Assembly: GCA_030695565.1 (NCBI GenBank)
Contig: JAUYRZ010000072.1
Span: forward strand, 1 to 54,425
Direction: 5' to 3'
Source of the DNA: Archangium sp.
GTDB lineage: Bacteria; Myxococcota; Myxococcia; Myxococcales; Myxococcaceae
DNA length: 54,425 bases
The stretch's first letter is position 1. Every line of letters begins with the position of its first letter. The notes beneath the pieces were generated by a model, which ran no database searches, had not been told where the DNA came from, and saw only the letters and a program-made list of their open reading frames with translations. Made by a program: the position numbers and the translations under genes. This document shows positions 39,445 through 48,113 of the stretch, in pieces.

Positions 39445-41403
39445 ATGACCAACGCTCGAATTCTTCTCGTCGCTGCCGTCATCTCCGCGTGTGGGCCCGC
39501 GAAGAACCCCAACCCGCCCGGGCCCATCGTGCCCGCCTTCCGCGGCCTGCTCGCCACCCCGCGTCAGCTCGCCTTCACCTGCGTGGTGCCCGGCTGCGAC
39601 ACCACGCTGACGGTCAAGGTCACCTCAAACGTGAACCGGCGCGTGGCCATCAAGCGCATCGTGCTCTCGAACCCGAACGCCGAGTACACCATCACCTCGG
39701 CTGAGCCGCCGCCCTTCATCCTCGGCGCCGCCAGCGACTTCACCATCGACGTGCGCTTCCAGGTCACCAGCGCGCCGAAGAGCGAGAACCTCGAGCTGCT
39801 CGTCACGTACACCGACGCTTCGGCTGAAGAGAGCGCCGATCGCATCGAGGCCGGCGAGCTCAAGGTGCCGTTGGTCAAACGCCTGGTGGGTGAGCCGCTG
39901 CTGCTGGCGACTCCGCAGACGCTCCACTTCGGCGTGGTGCCCGTCACCCAGCGCAAGGAGCTGCCCGTCACCGTGCGCAACGCGGGCTTCGGCAACATCG
40001 CCCTCGAGGTCGACCGGGCTGACTCCGGTGTTGCCGCGCTGCAGGTGAACCTGCCCGCGAACATCGCGCTGGTGCCCGACGCGGGCGTCGCCCTGCCCTT
40101 CGTGTTCAAGCCGTTGGAGGAGATGTACCTCAAGACCCAGGTCGAGCTGGCGTCGTCCACGCCGGGCGTCGACCCGGTGTACGTGAACGTGGAAGGGACC
40201 AGCTACGCCTGGCCCCGCGTCGCGCTCGAGCCTGAAGAGACCGCGCTCGAGTTCGGAGAGGTGCCCAAGAACTCGCGCCGCAGCGTGCGCGTGCAGCTGG
40301 CCAACGTGGGCGGCATGCCGCTCAACGTCACCTCGCTCTCCGCCACCGACCCGACCAACCGGGTCACGGTCGCCTTCCAGGGCGGTATGAACACGGCCCT
40401 CTTGCAGCCGCTGCAGCGCCTCAACATCGACGTGGAAGTGAACGGCTTGATGCCGGGCGTCGTCGACGTGCCGCTGACCATCGTCTCGGATGATCCGGCC
40501 CGCGGGATGTTGATCATTCCGATTCGTGCGGTGATCACCGAACCGAAACTGCAGGCCGCGCCGCTGACCATCGCCTGGGGCACCGTGCCGCAGGGCTGGG
40601 TGGTCAGTAAGCCCGTCGAGCTGCGCAACATCGGCTACGGCTCGCTCACCATCAAGCGGCTCACCTTCGTCGGCGGCACGTCGAACCTCTTCACCTTCAG
40701 GAACCTGCCTGCGCTCCCCATGCAGCTCGAGCGCAACGCGCGCGTGGCGTTCGAGGTCGAGTTCCGCGCGGAGACCAACGCGGCGCTGGGTGGCTCCATC
40801 TCGATCGAGACCGACGATCCGGAAGATCCGTTCTCCGAGATTCCGCTGACCGCGACGGGTGGGAGCTGCCTCGACGGCTGCCCCATCACCAACGGCACCC
40901 CGGCGTGCACGATGGGTGCGTGCTCCATCGGCAGCTGCAACACCGGCTGGCACGACACGGATCGTTCGGCGAGCAACGGCTGCGAGTGCCGCGAGATCGG
41001 CACCGACCCGGGCGGCTTCTGCAGCACCGGCGTGGACAAGGGCACCCTCTCCGACAGCGGATCGTCGGCGAATCATACGGGCATCATTCACTCCACCGAC
41101 GACGAGGACTGGATCCGCTTCTTCGGCGAAGATCGGGGTCAGGTGTTCGGTGACGACTACGACGTGCGCATCACGTTGAGCTCGGCCGACCCGAACATCA
41201 GCATGTGCATCTCCCGATATGCGACGGCCACGGGCACACAGTGCGAAGGCGCTGGCAGCAGCGAACAGTGTGGCATCCGCACCTTCCGCAAAGACGGGTC
41301 CTATCTCAGCGAAGACGGCGCCATGTACTACATCAAGGTCTACCGCAACCCGTCCAACGCAGCGACGTGCACGCCGTACACCGTGTACATGCAGAACGGC
41401 TGA
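39445..41403 (+). CDS. ASH-domain lipoprotein 2
   Basis: The product is 652 aa. The ATG at 39445 lies 8 nt after the previous stop; the lipobox Cys is residue 16 (VISAC). Four to five ASH-type Ig repeats cover about 30-470 (LHFGVVPVTQRKELPVTVRN; LEFGEVPKNSRRSVRVQLAN; IAWGTVPQGWVVSKPVELRN). A Cys-rich stretch follows (GGSCLDGCPITNGTPACTMG and GCECREIGTDPGGFC). The C-terminal domain resembles a bacterial pre-peptidase/PPC beta-sandwich (DDEDWIRFFGEDRGQVFGDD). It is related to the upstream protein through the ASH repeats only. It is probably a surface scaffold; function unknown. Confidence 0.85.
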   Translation: MTNARILLVAAVISACGPAKNPNPPGPIVPAFRGLLATPRQLAFTCVVPGCDTTLTVKVTSNVNRRVAIKRIVLSNPNAEYTITSAEPPPFILGAASDFTIDVRFQVTSAPKSENLELLVTYTDASAEESADRIEAGELKVPLVKRLVGEPLLLATPQTLHFGVVPVTQRKELPVTVRNAGFGNIALEVDRADSGVAALQVNLPANIALVPDAGVALPFVFKPLEEMYLKTQVELASSTPGVDPVYVNVEGTSYAWPRVALEPEETALEFGEVPKNSRRSVRVQLANVGGMPLNVTSLSATDPTNRVTVAFQGGMNTALLQPLQRLNIDVEVNGLMPGVVDVPLTIVSDDPARGMLIIPIRAVITEPKLQAAPLTIAWGTVPQGWVVSKPVELRNIGYGSLTIKRLTFVGGTSNLFTFRNLPALPMQLERNARVAFEVEFRAETNAALGGSISIETDDPEDPFSEIPLTATGGSCLDGCPITNGTPACTMGACSIGSCNTGWHDTDRSASNGCECREIGTDPGGFCSTGVDKGTLSDSGSSANHTGIIHSTDDEDWIRFFGEDRGQVFGDDYDVRITLSSADPNISMCISRYATATGTQCEGAGSSEQCGIRTFRKDGSYLSEDGAMYYIKVYRNPSNAATCTPYTVYMQNG

Positions 41404-41406
41404 GTC

Positions 41407-42651
41407 ATGCGCGGGCTGGTCTTCGCAGTGGTGTTGGCAGCCTCGGTCGCCTCTGCACGGAGTGGAGGCATCGAGGCGCAGAACTGTAGCGGCTGCCACG
41501 GCACCGGTGCGCAGCAGACGTCGATCACCCTGACGCCTTCGACCTTCAACCCCGGTGACACCATCACCGTGCGCGTCACCCTTCGCGGCACGGGCTCGAC
41601 GGGCGGTTTGTTCCTCACCGCGAACGGCACCGGCGCCTTCGCCACCATGTCGGGGCAGAACACGCGCCTGGCCAACGGCAACATCGTGCACTCGAGCCCG
41701 AAGGCGGCGGCCGGTGGTGCGGTGACCTTCGATGCCCGGTGGACCGCGCCGGCTGGCATGGGCGGCGTCGCCTTCGAGGTGGCCACCGTGCTCGCCAATG
41801 GCAATGGCAGTAGCAGCGGCGATCAGGCCAGCGATGCGCGCGCGACTCAGTCGTTTGGCTGCGCGGGCACCACCTACTTCCGCGACATCGATGGCGATGG
41901 CATCGGCTCGACCAGCTCGGGCACCACGCGCAACTGCTCGGTGCCTTCGGGCTACTCAGCGACCGATGGTGACTGCGATGACTTCGACAACCGCAAGACG
42001 CCCGGCAAGGTCGAGAGCTGCAACGGGGTGGATGACGATTGTGACGGGCAGATCGACGACGGGCTCACCTCGGTCACCACCTGGCCCGATGCCGATGGTG
42101 ATGGCTTCGGGTGGGCGCTGGGTGCTCCGACGTCGGGGTGTGGTGGTGGTGGGCGGGCTCAGAATGATCGCGACTGCGACGACACGAACCGCAACATCAA
42201 CCCCGGCATGACGGAGATCTGCAATCTGAAGGACGACGATTGCGACAACCAGGTCGATGAAGGCGCGCGGGTGCGGTGTGGCGAGGGCTGGTGCGCGCGG
42301 TTGGGGCCGACGTGCAACGTGGCCGACTGCATGCCCGGGCCTCCGTTGATCGAGCGGTGCAATGCGCTCGACGATGATTGTGATGGCGTGGTCGACGACG
42401 GAGAGCTGTGTGGCGCCGGCGCGTCGTGTTCGATGGGCAAGTGTGTTGATGGGCCGGTTCAGCCGGTGGTCGACGCCGGGCCTGGAATGATGACTGTCGA
42501 CGCGGGCACTCCGGCGGCTCCCCGTGGGGAGTCAACCGGGTGCTCCAGCGTTCCTTCGCTGGGGTTGCTTGGCGTGGCCCTCACCCTGACCCTCTCCCGA
42601 AGGGCCCGAAGGGAGAGGGTCTCGCGCACCTCGGCCCGCGGTGGGTGGTGA
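41407..42651 (+). CDS. MopE-like secreted protein with CxxCH motif and MYXO-CTERM-like tail
   Basis: The product is 414 aa. The signal peptide ends near ASVASA. The mature N-terminus has CSGCHG in a choice-of-anchor V / Reelin-like domain (about 18-145), a possible c-type heme or disulfide site. Three MopE-type putative metal-binding repeats follow (DGDCDDFDNRKTPGKVESCN; NDRDCDDTNRNINPGMTEIC; IERCNALDDDCDGVVDDGE), each with D-D-D-C-D-(G/N)-x-(V/I)-D-(D/E)-G. MopE in methanotrophs binds copper, while similar repeats in myxobacteria are structural or calcium-binding. A DAG linker precedes GCSSVPSLGLLGVALTLTL and an Arg cluster. That Arg cluster is encoded by a copy of the dispersed palindrome (42590-42619). 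It starts 3 nt after the ASH lipoprotein 2 stop. Confidence 0.85.
   Translation: MRGLVFAVVLAASVASARSGGIEAQNCSGCHGTGAQQTSITLTPSTFNPGDTITVRVTLRGTGSTGGLFLTANGTGAFATMSGQNTRLANGNIVHSSPKAAAGGAVTFDARWTAPAGMGGVAFEVATVLANGNGSSSGDQASDARATQSFGCAGTTYFRDIDGDGIGSTSSGTTRNCSVPSGYSATDGDCDDFDNRKTPGKVESCNGVDDDCDGQIDDGLTSVTTWPDADGDGFGWALGAPTSGCGGGGRAQNDRDCDDTNRNINPGMTEICNLKDDDCDNQVDEGARVRCGEGWCARLGPTCNVADCMPGPPLIERCNALDDDCDGVVDDGELCGAGASCSMGKCVDGPVQPVVDAGPGMMTVDAGTPAAPRGESTGCSSVPSLGLLGVALTLTLSRRARRERVSRTSARGGW
42590..42619. repeat. Dispersed palindrome inside the MopE-like 3' coding end
   Basis: Arms CCCTCTCCC (42590-42598) and GGGAGAGGG (42611-42619) enclose GAAGGGCCCGAA, preceded by GGCCCTCACCCTGA. It lies within codons 395-405 of the MopE-like gene and also between convergent transcripts, so it may terminate the Che operon and this gene. 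From 42652 to the CheB stop at 42774 I see no gene. Confidence 0.85.
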
Positions 42652-42773
42652 GCTCAACCACGAGCTCCACTCCGAGGCTGCGTGCTTGATGATGCGCCGC
42701 AGTGTGCGGTCACGCTCGATCGTCACTCCGCGCAGACCAGGTACCTCGCGGACCGACTCAGAGGCGATCGGCC

Positions 42774-44186
42774 TCAGCGCCGCTGAAGCGCCACGGCGAC
42801 CGCGCGGTGCAGACCCACGGCGGTGATCGGCTTTCGCACGATGTCCACGCACCCGGAGTCGCGGCAGCTCTGCAGCACCGCGGGCGTCGTCTCGCTGGTC
42901 ACCATGATCACCGGCAGCGACCGGGTGGCGGCGTGGGCCTTGAGTTCGCGCAGCGCCTCGACGCCATTCATCACCGGCATGCTGTAGTCCATCAGCACCA
43001 CGTCGGGCTTGAGCTTGTGCGCGGCGTCCACGGCCTGCCGCCCATCGCTGGCCATGAAGAGCTCGTACCGATCCTGCAGGAAGCGCTGCTCGAGCAGGAG
43101 AATGGTCTGGCTGTCGTCCACCAGCAGGAGCCGCTGGCGGCGCGTGCCCCCCGCGGAGGCCGGCGAGGCCAGGCGCGTCATCGCCGGGGCGACCTGATCG
43201 AGCTCGAGGCCCCACTCGGCGGCGCCCTGCTCGATCGCGGCGCGCGGCATGCCCCACACCACGGAGCTGGCCCGACCCTGCGCAAAGGTCGCCCCGCCGC
43301 GCTCGCGCATCAGCCTGAGCCCCGACACCCCGTCCTCGCCCATGCCGGTCAGCACAAACCCCGCCGCGGCCGGCCCGAACTCGCGCGCCAGCGACGCCAG
43401 CAGCACGCTGCCCGCAGGGCGGAAGCCGCGCACCGCGGGGCCGTCATCGAGGCGCAGCCGCCCCAGCGAGACCATCAGGTGCCGTCGATCGGGCGCGAAG
43501 CGCACCGTGCCGGGCGCCAGCGGCTCACCATGCTCTGCCAGGCCCACCCGCAGCTTCGTCTGCGAGGCGAGCCACTTCACCAGCGCGGGGGTGAAGCCAT
43601 CGGCGGTGTGCTGCACCACCAGGATCGGCACCGGGAAGTCGGCCGGCAACGCCGACAAGATGCGTTGCAGCGCCGCCGGGCCGCCGGTGGAGGTGGCGAT
43701 GCCGATGCACGCCACCGGGCCGCGACCCGCGCCCGTGAGGAACGGCGCCGAGGGCTCGAGCCCGAGCTGCTCCGGGCGCATCACCGGCTTGCTGCCCGCG
43801 ATGGTGCGCACCGCCCGGCGGATCTCTTCGGCTTGCGCCGCGAAGCGCTGCGGGTCGTCGGCGCGCGGCTTGGCCAGCACCTCCAACGCCCCCAACGACA
43901 GCGCCTGGAAGCTGATCTGGTCCGACGCGGCGTCGACGGCAGCGGTGAGCACGAGAATCGGCAGCGCCGCCCGCGCCATGATCTCGCGCAGCACCCCCAG
44001 CCCGTCGAGCCGCGGCATGTTCAGGTCGAGCGTGAGCACGTCGGGCCGGAGGGCCAGCGTCTGAGCCAGCGCGTCGGCCCCGTCCACCGCCTCGCCCACC
44101 ACCTCGATGTCGCGGTCGCGGGTGAGCAGCTCGCGCAGCACCCATCGGAAGGTCGGCGAATCGTCAGCGATGAGACAGCGGATCAC
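42774..44186 (-). CDS. cheB: CheB methylesterase with N- and C-terminal receiver domains
   Basis: The product is 470 aa against about 350 for CheB. Order: REC (1-120, phospho-acceptor Asp54 in LTLDLNMP), linker, methylesterase (about 155-340) with catalytic Ser166 in GIATSTGGP, His193 in VVQHTADGF and Asp285 in GMGEDGVSG, then a second complete REC (353-470, Asp400 in VVLMDYSMPVMNG, with Lys in VRKPI). It removes methyl groups from the MCP, with activity set by phosphorylation of the N-terminal REC. The second REC is an unusual addition and could act as phosphate sink or output. The start is a GTG overlapping the CheA stop (GTGA). It is last in the operon. Confidence 0.94.
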   Translation of the reverse strand: MIRCLIADDSPTFRWVLRELLTRDRDIEVVGEAVDGADALAQTLALRPDVLTLDLNMPRLDGLGVLREIMARAALPILVLTAAVDAASDQISFQALSLGALEVLAKPRADDPQRFAAQAEEIRRAVRTIAGSKPVMRPEQLGLEPSAPFLTGAGRGPVACIGIATSTGGPAALQRILSALPADFPVPILVVQHTADGFTPALVKWLASQTKLRVGLAEHGEPLAPGTVRFAPDRRHLMVSLGRLRLDDGPAVRGFRPAGSVLLASLAREFGPAAAGFVLTGMGEDGVSGLRLMRERGGATFAQGRASSVVWGMPRAAIEQGAAEWGLELDQVAPAMTRLASPASAGGTRRQRLLLVDDSQTILLLEQRFLQDRYELFMASDGRQAVDAAHKLKPDVVLMDYSMPVMNGVEALRELKAHAATRSLPVIMVTSETTPAVLQSCRDSGCVDIVRKPITAVGLHRAVAVALQRR

Positions 44187-47116
44187 GCGCCCACCGGGAG
44201 GAGCTGGCGCACCAGCTCGAGCAGCTTGCCGCGCTCCACCTCGCGCTTGATGAGGTAGCAATCGGCCCCGGCTTCCATCCCCGCGGCGCGATCTTCAGGC
44301 CGGTCGAGCGAGGTGACGAGGATCACCGGCAGGGCGCTCAGGGCGGGATCCGCGCGGATGACGCGGGTCAGCTCCAGGCCGTCGATCCCGGGCATCTGTA
44401 CGTCGGTCACCACCAGCGTGCACGGGGCCTCCCGCAGGACTCGCAGGGCTTCTTCGCCGTTGGTGGCGACGGCCACCTCGAAGCCGGCGAGCTCCAGCAG
44501 CGACCGCATCGCCGAGCGGGTGGTCAACGAGTCGTCCGCCACCAGCAGCCGCGTCCGCTTCACCTCGGGGGCCCCCGGCGCGGCCGGGCGGGCCAGGCGC
44601 AACAGCTCGGCGGGGTTCAGCACCGGCACCACCGAGCCGTCGTCCATCAGCGCGGCGCCCGCGAGGTGGGGCGCCTGGGCGAGGTGCCGCCCGAGGGAAT
44701 GCACCACCAGCTCCATCTGGTCGGACACCTCGTCGACCGCGAGCACCGCGCGCCGCCCACCGGCCCCGAGCACCAGCGCGGGCCCGTGCTGGTCCGCGGG
44801 GGCGAACCGGGCCGCGCCCAGGCCCAGCAGCCGGGCCAACGAGGTCAACCCCACCGGCTCGCGCCCCACCAGCACGCTGGTGTGCCCGGCCACCGTGCCC
44901 AGCAGCGCGGGGATGAGCTGGAGCACGCGCTCCACCCCGTCGACCGGCACCGCGACGCGCACGCCGCCGGCGACGACGATCAAGGCGAGGGTGGCGCCGA
45001 TGGTCTGGGGGAGCTCCAGCACGAAGTGGGACCCCTGGCCGTGCGTCGAGTGCACCTCCACCGTCCCGCCCATGCGGGTGACGGCCTCCTGCACCACGTC
45101 GAGGCCCACGCCGCGCCCCGAGAGCGCAGACACCTCGCGCGCGGTGGAGAAGCCCGCATAGAAGATGAGGTTGGTCACCTGCGCGTCGGTCATCGCCTGC
45201 ACCTCGGCGCGCGGGAGCAGCCCCCGCGACACGGCGCGCTCGCGCACCGCCTCCACGTTGATGCCCTGGCCGTCGTCGGTGATGTCGATGACCGTGCGGT
45301 GGCCCTTGGCGCCCACCCGCACCACCAGCAGGCCGGTCGCGGGCTTGCCCTCGCGCACCCGCGCCTCGGGCGGCTCGATGCCGTGGTCCACCGCGTTGCG
45401 CAGCAGGTGCAGGAGCGGATCTTTGAGCGCCTCCACGATGCGGCGATCGAGCCGTACGCTGCGCCCCTCGAACTCGAGCGTCACCTGCTTGCCCAGGCGG
45501 CCGGCGACGTCGCGCACCACGCGCCGCAGCGGCTCGAGCAGGGTCTCGGCGGGCACAGTGCGCAGATCGCGCAGCGCGTCGCGAACCTGCGCGCCCAGCA
45601 CCCCCTGGTCCTGCACGTCGCGAGACGACTCAGTGACCAACACGTGCAGCCGGCCCGCGGTGGCCCGCGCGTCCTCGAGGGTGCGTTGCGCGGCCTCCAG
45701 CGGTTTGGCCGCGTCGAGCCCCCGGAAGGCCGAGACCTGTTGCTGCAGGCAGACCAACAGCTCCTGCACCGAGGCCTGCACGGCGCTCATCGCCTTGGTG
45801 CGCCGATCGAGCCGGGCCCGGGCCAACACCAGCGCCTCCATCTGGGCGGCGACCGCGTCGATGGTCAAAGAGCTCACCCGCACCATGGCCTCTCCCCCCG
45901 CGCGCTCGCCACCGGCGGGCCGGGGTGACGAGGGTCGGAGCGGCGGCGGAGACGACGGAGGCACCGGCACCCGTGCCGGTGAAGGTGACGGCGAAGGCGG
46001 CGGTGCCGCGGGCGGCGCGTCGAAGGCGGTCAGGAGATCCACCAGGAGGCCGGCGAAGGCGGCGGTGGCCTGGCTGCCCTCGGGGCCTTCGGCGCCGAGC
46101 CGCCGCGCCTGGGCATGGAGCTGCAGGGCCAGCCCGGCCAATGGGCTCACCACCGAACCCGTGGTGCCCTCGAGCTCGTGAGCCAGACGCCTCGCCTCGA
46201 CCGCGGCGGCCTGTCGCGGCCCGGGCGCGGGGGACAGCAGCGCGGGGGCCAGCGCCTCGAGTCGCTGCAGCAGACCCTCGACCTCGCGGCGAAACGGGTC
46301 GGGCAGCGAGACCGGCGGCAGCGTCGGCGGGGCTGGAGCCGGCCCCCCGGGCGCGGAGTTGTCGAGCCGTCGATCGAGCGCCTCCACCACGTCTTCCACG
46401 CGCGCGGCGAGGGAAGCCAGCACGGGACCCCCTTCGGCCGTGGGCGCCGAGAGCAGGGCCTCGGCCTCGCGACCCAGGGCCTCGAGGGCCGCCACCCCCA
46501 GCGCCGCGCCCGAGCCCGTGAGGGCCTCGGCCACCCGGCTCAGCAGGGCCCGCTCGTCGGCCGCGGGGCCGCCCCTCCAGCCGCGCGCGCCTTCTGCGAG
46601 GAGCGCGGCGTTCTCCAACGCCTCGCCGCGAAAGACGGGCCACAGCTCCACCAGCGCCGAGGGGGGCGGGCCCTCGTCGCTGCGCGCGGTCGGCGCCGCG
46701 GGTCGATCCCTCGGGTCGTTTCTCGACAGCGCCACCACCAGCGCGCGCTCGAGGCGCTCGGGGTCCTCGAGCCCTCCCTCGCCGGTGCCGTCCTCCATCG
46801 CGCGGACCGCGCCGTCGACCGCCCGCACCGCGGCCAGCACCGCCTCCACCTGCGGCGCGGTCAGTAGCGGCTCGGGCGGGCACGACTGCAGCGCGTCTTC
46901 CAGCACGTGGGCCAGGTGTTCGATCTGGGTGAAGCCGAGGCTGCCGGCCGAACCCTTGAGGCTGTGCGCCGTGCGCAGCAACCCCGCCAGCAGCGCAGGC
47001 TCGCGGTGGTCGACCGGCTGCTCGAGCCCCAGCGTCGCGGCGCTGAGCGCCTCGAGGTGCTCACGCGTCTCGGCGATGAAGATCGGCCAGATCTGCGCCT
47101 GGAGCGGGTCGATCAT
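44183..47116 (-). CDS. cheA: Hybrid histidine kinase CheA-REC
   Basis: The product is 977 aa. Hpt1 (1-115) has the phospho-accepting His51 in LLRTAHSLKGSAGSLGF. A second Hpt-like bundle (about 150-255) lacks the His. A third (about 275-365) has His313 in RRLAHELEGTTGSV. After a Pro/Ser-rich linker come the dimerisation helices, then the ATPase: N-box HLLRNAVDHG (570-579), G1 ITDDGQGI (612-619), G2 SGRGVGLDVV. A CheW-like domain occupies about 705-845, and a C-terminal REC at 856-977 has Asp905 in LVVTDVQMPG. The layout matches WspE-type hybrid kinases rather than flagellar CheA. The 6-nt gap from cheW and the GTGA overlap with cheB show coupling. Confidence 0.94.
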   Translation of the reverse strand: MIDPLQAQIWPIFIAETREHLEALSAATLGLEQPVDHREPALLAGLLRTAHSLKGSAGSLGFTQIEHLAHVLEDALQSCPPEPLLTAPQVEAVLAAVRAVDGAVRAMEDGTGEGGLEDPERLERALVVALSRNDPRDRPAAPTARSDEGPPPSALVELWPVFRGEALENAALLAEGARGWRGGPAADERALLSRVAEALTGSGAALGVAALEALGREAEALLSAPTAEGGPVLASLAARVEDVVEALDRRLDNSAPGGPAPAPPTLPPVSLPDPFRREVEGLLQRLEALAPALLSPAPGPRQAAAVEARRLAHELEGTTGSVVSPLAGLALQLHAQARRLGAEGPEGSQATAAFAGLLVDLLTAFDAPPAAPPPSPSPSPARVPVPPSSPPPLRPSSPRPAGGERAGGEAMVRVSSLTIDAVAAQMEALVLARARLDRRTKAMSAVQASVQELLVCLQQQVSAFRGLDAAKPLEAAQRTLEDARATAGRLHVLVTESSRDVQDQGVLGAQVRDALRDLRTVPAETLLEPLRRVVRDVAGRLGKQVTLEFEGRSVRLDRRIVEALKDPLLHLLRNAVDHGIEPPEARVREGKPATGLLVVRVGAKGHRTVIDITDDGQGINVEAVRERAVSRGLLPRAEVQAMTDAQVTNLIFYAGFSTAREVSALSGRGVGLDVVQEAVTRMGGTVEVHSTHGQGSHFVLELPQTIGATLALIVVAGGVRVAVPVDGVERVLQLIPALLGTVAGHTSVLVGREPVGLTSLARLLGLGAARFAPADQHGPALVLGAGGRRAVLAVDEVSDQMELVVHSLGRHLAQAPHLAGAALMDDGSVVPVLNPAELLRLARPAAPGAPEVKRTRLLVADDSLTTRSAMRSLLELAGFEVAVATNGEEALRVLREAPCTLVVTDVQMPGIDGLELTRVIRADPALSALPVILVTSLDRPEDRAAGMEAGADCYLIKREVERGKLLELVRQLLPVGA

Positions 47117-47122
47117 GGCCCC

Positions 47123-47713
47123 TCAGCGCGGCGCATCGCGAGAGGCGCCGGTGGCGCCGGCCAGCAGCGGCGCCAGGGCCAGCACCGCCATTCGGCCGGT
47201 CGTCACGTGGTGAAACGGACCGCGATCGGGGACGAGCAGCTCGGCCACCGGCACCGCCGCGGGGCCGTCGATCGCCTCTGCGGCGAGGCCGAAGGGGCCG
47301 TCGTCGCCGCGCACCACCAGCACCCACGACAGATCCGAGAGCCCGCCGCTCTCCAGGCCCAGCAGGCAGCGCAGATCGAGCACGGCGATGAGCTGCCCGC
47401 GAGCGGCGATCGCGCCCAGCACGTGCGCCGGCGCGCCCGGCAACGGCGCCATGCCGCGGCATTCCAGCACCTGCTCCATCTCCACCGTGCGCACCGCGTA
47501 CTGGTCCTGGGCGACCCGGAAGGCCATCACGTTCAACACCTCGCCTTGATCGGCGGCGCGGGGCAGGGCCAGCAGGCGGGCGCGTCGCTCGAGCACCCGC
47601 ACGCGCAGCTCCTGCGCCGTCGAGTCGTCGCCGCTCCATGCCGCCTCGGCCCGCTCCAGCCGCGCATAGAGCTCGGCGAAGTCGGCCACCGGCTTGGCAG
47701 GCGCGTCCGGCAT
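47123..47713 (-). CDS. cheW: CheW-like scaffold protein (second in operon)
   Basis: The product is 196 aa. The first 75 residues are a helical extension (FAELYARLERAEAAWSGDDS), then the CheW SH3-like fold: MAFRVAQDQYAVRTVEMEQV, PLPGAPAHVLGAIAARGQLI and the hallmark AVLDLRCLLG. It couples the MCP to CheA. The start ATG at 47713 shares its last base with the stop of the receiver gene (TGATG). Position and length resemble WspD-type CheWs with an N-terminal extension. Confidence 0.92.
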   Translation of the reverse strand: MPDAPAKPVADFAELYARLERAEAAWSGDDSTAQELRVRVLERRARLLALPRAADQGEVLNVMAFRVAQDQYAVRTVEMEQVLECRGMAPLPGAPAHVLGAIAARGQLIAVLDLRCLLGLESGGLSDLSWVLVVRGDDGPFGLAAEAIDGPAAVPVAELLVPDRGPFHHVTTGRMAVLALAPLLAGATGASRDAPR

Positions 47714-48108
47714 CAAGGACCCCCGGCGGTGGAGGGGGTCGCGGGTTTCAGGAACTCGGCCACCTTCGCGCGCAGCTCGACCACCGACACTGGTTTGCAC
47801 AAGAAGCCGCTGGCGCCCACCAGCCGCCCCTTGGCGCGTGAGGCGCCGTCGTTGAGCGAGGTGAGCAGGACCACCGGCGTATGGCTGAGCTGAAGATCGG
47901 CGCGCACCGCCGCGCACAGCGCGAAGCCGTCCATCACCGGCATCTGCACGTCGGAGAGGATCAGCGTGGGCAGGAACTCGCGGGCCCTGGCCAGTCCCTG
48001 GGCGCCGTCCGCGGCCACCATGAACTGAATGTTCTGGCCCATCAGGTAGATCTGGATCAGCGCGGTGATGGTCTGGGTGTCTTCGACGATCAGAATCTTG
48101 GGGCTCAT
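47713..48108 (-). CDS. Stand-alone response regulator receiver (CheY/DivK-like)
   Basis: The product is 131 aa and a single REC domain: acidic pair Glu-Asp in ILIVEDTQT (9-10), phospho-acceptor Asp53 in LILSDVQMPVMDG, Thr/Ser in VVLLTSLND, and Lys in GFLCKPVS. The ATG at 48108 has AAGGTG at 8 nt. A GTG at 48117 would overlap the MCP stop in the GTGA style used elsewhere in the operon but has no SD. It probably relays the CheA signal. No output domain is attached and the target is unknown. Confidence 0.92.
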   Translation of the reverse strand: MSPKILIVEDTQTITALIQIYLMGQNIQFMVAADGAQGLARAREFLPTLILSDVQMPVMDGFALCAAVRADLQLSHTPVVLLTSLNDGASRAKGRLVGASGFLCKPVSVVELRAKVAEFLKPATPSTAGGP

Positions 48109-48113
48109 ATCGA

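Noticed and set aside
42652-42773. Minus-strand coding-like fragment (VTIERDRTLRRIIKHAASEW)
   Set aside because: It looks somewhat protein-like, but it has no start or RBS and runs into translated palindromic repeat. It could be a gene remnant, but there is not enough to call it.
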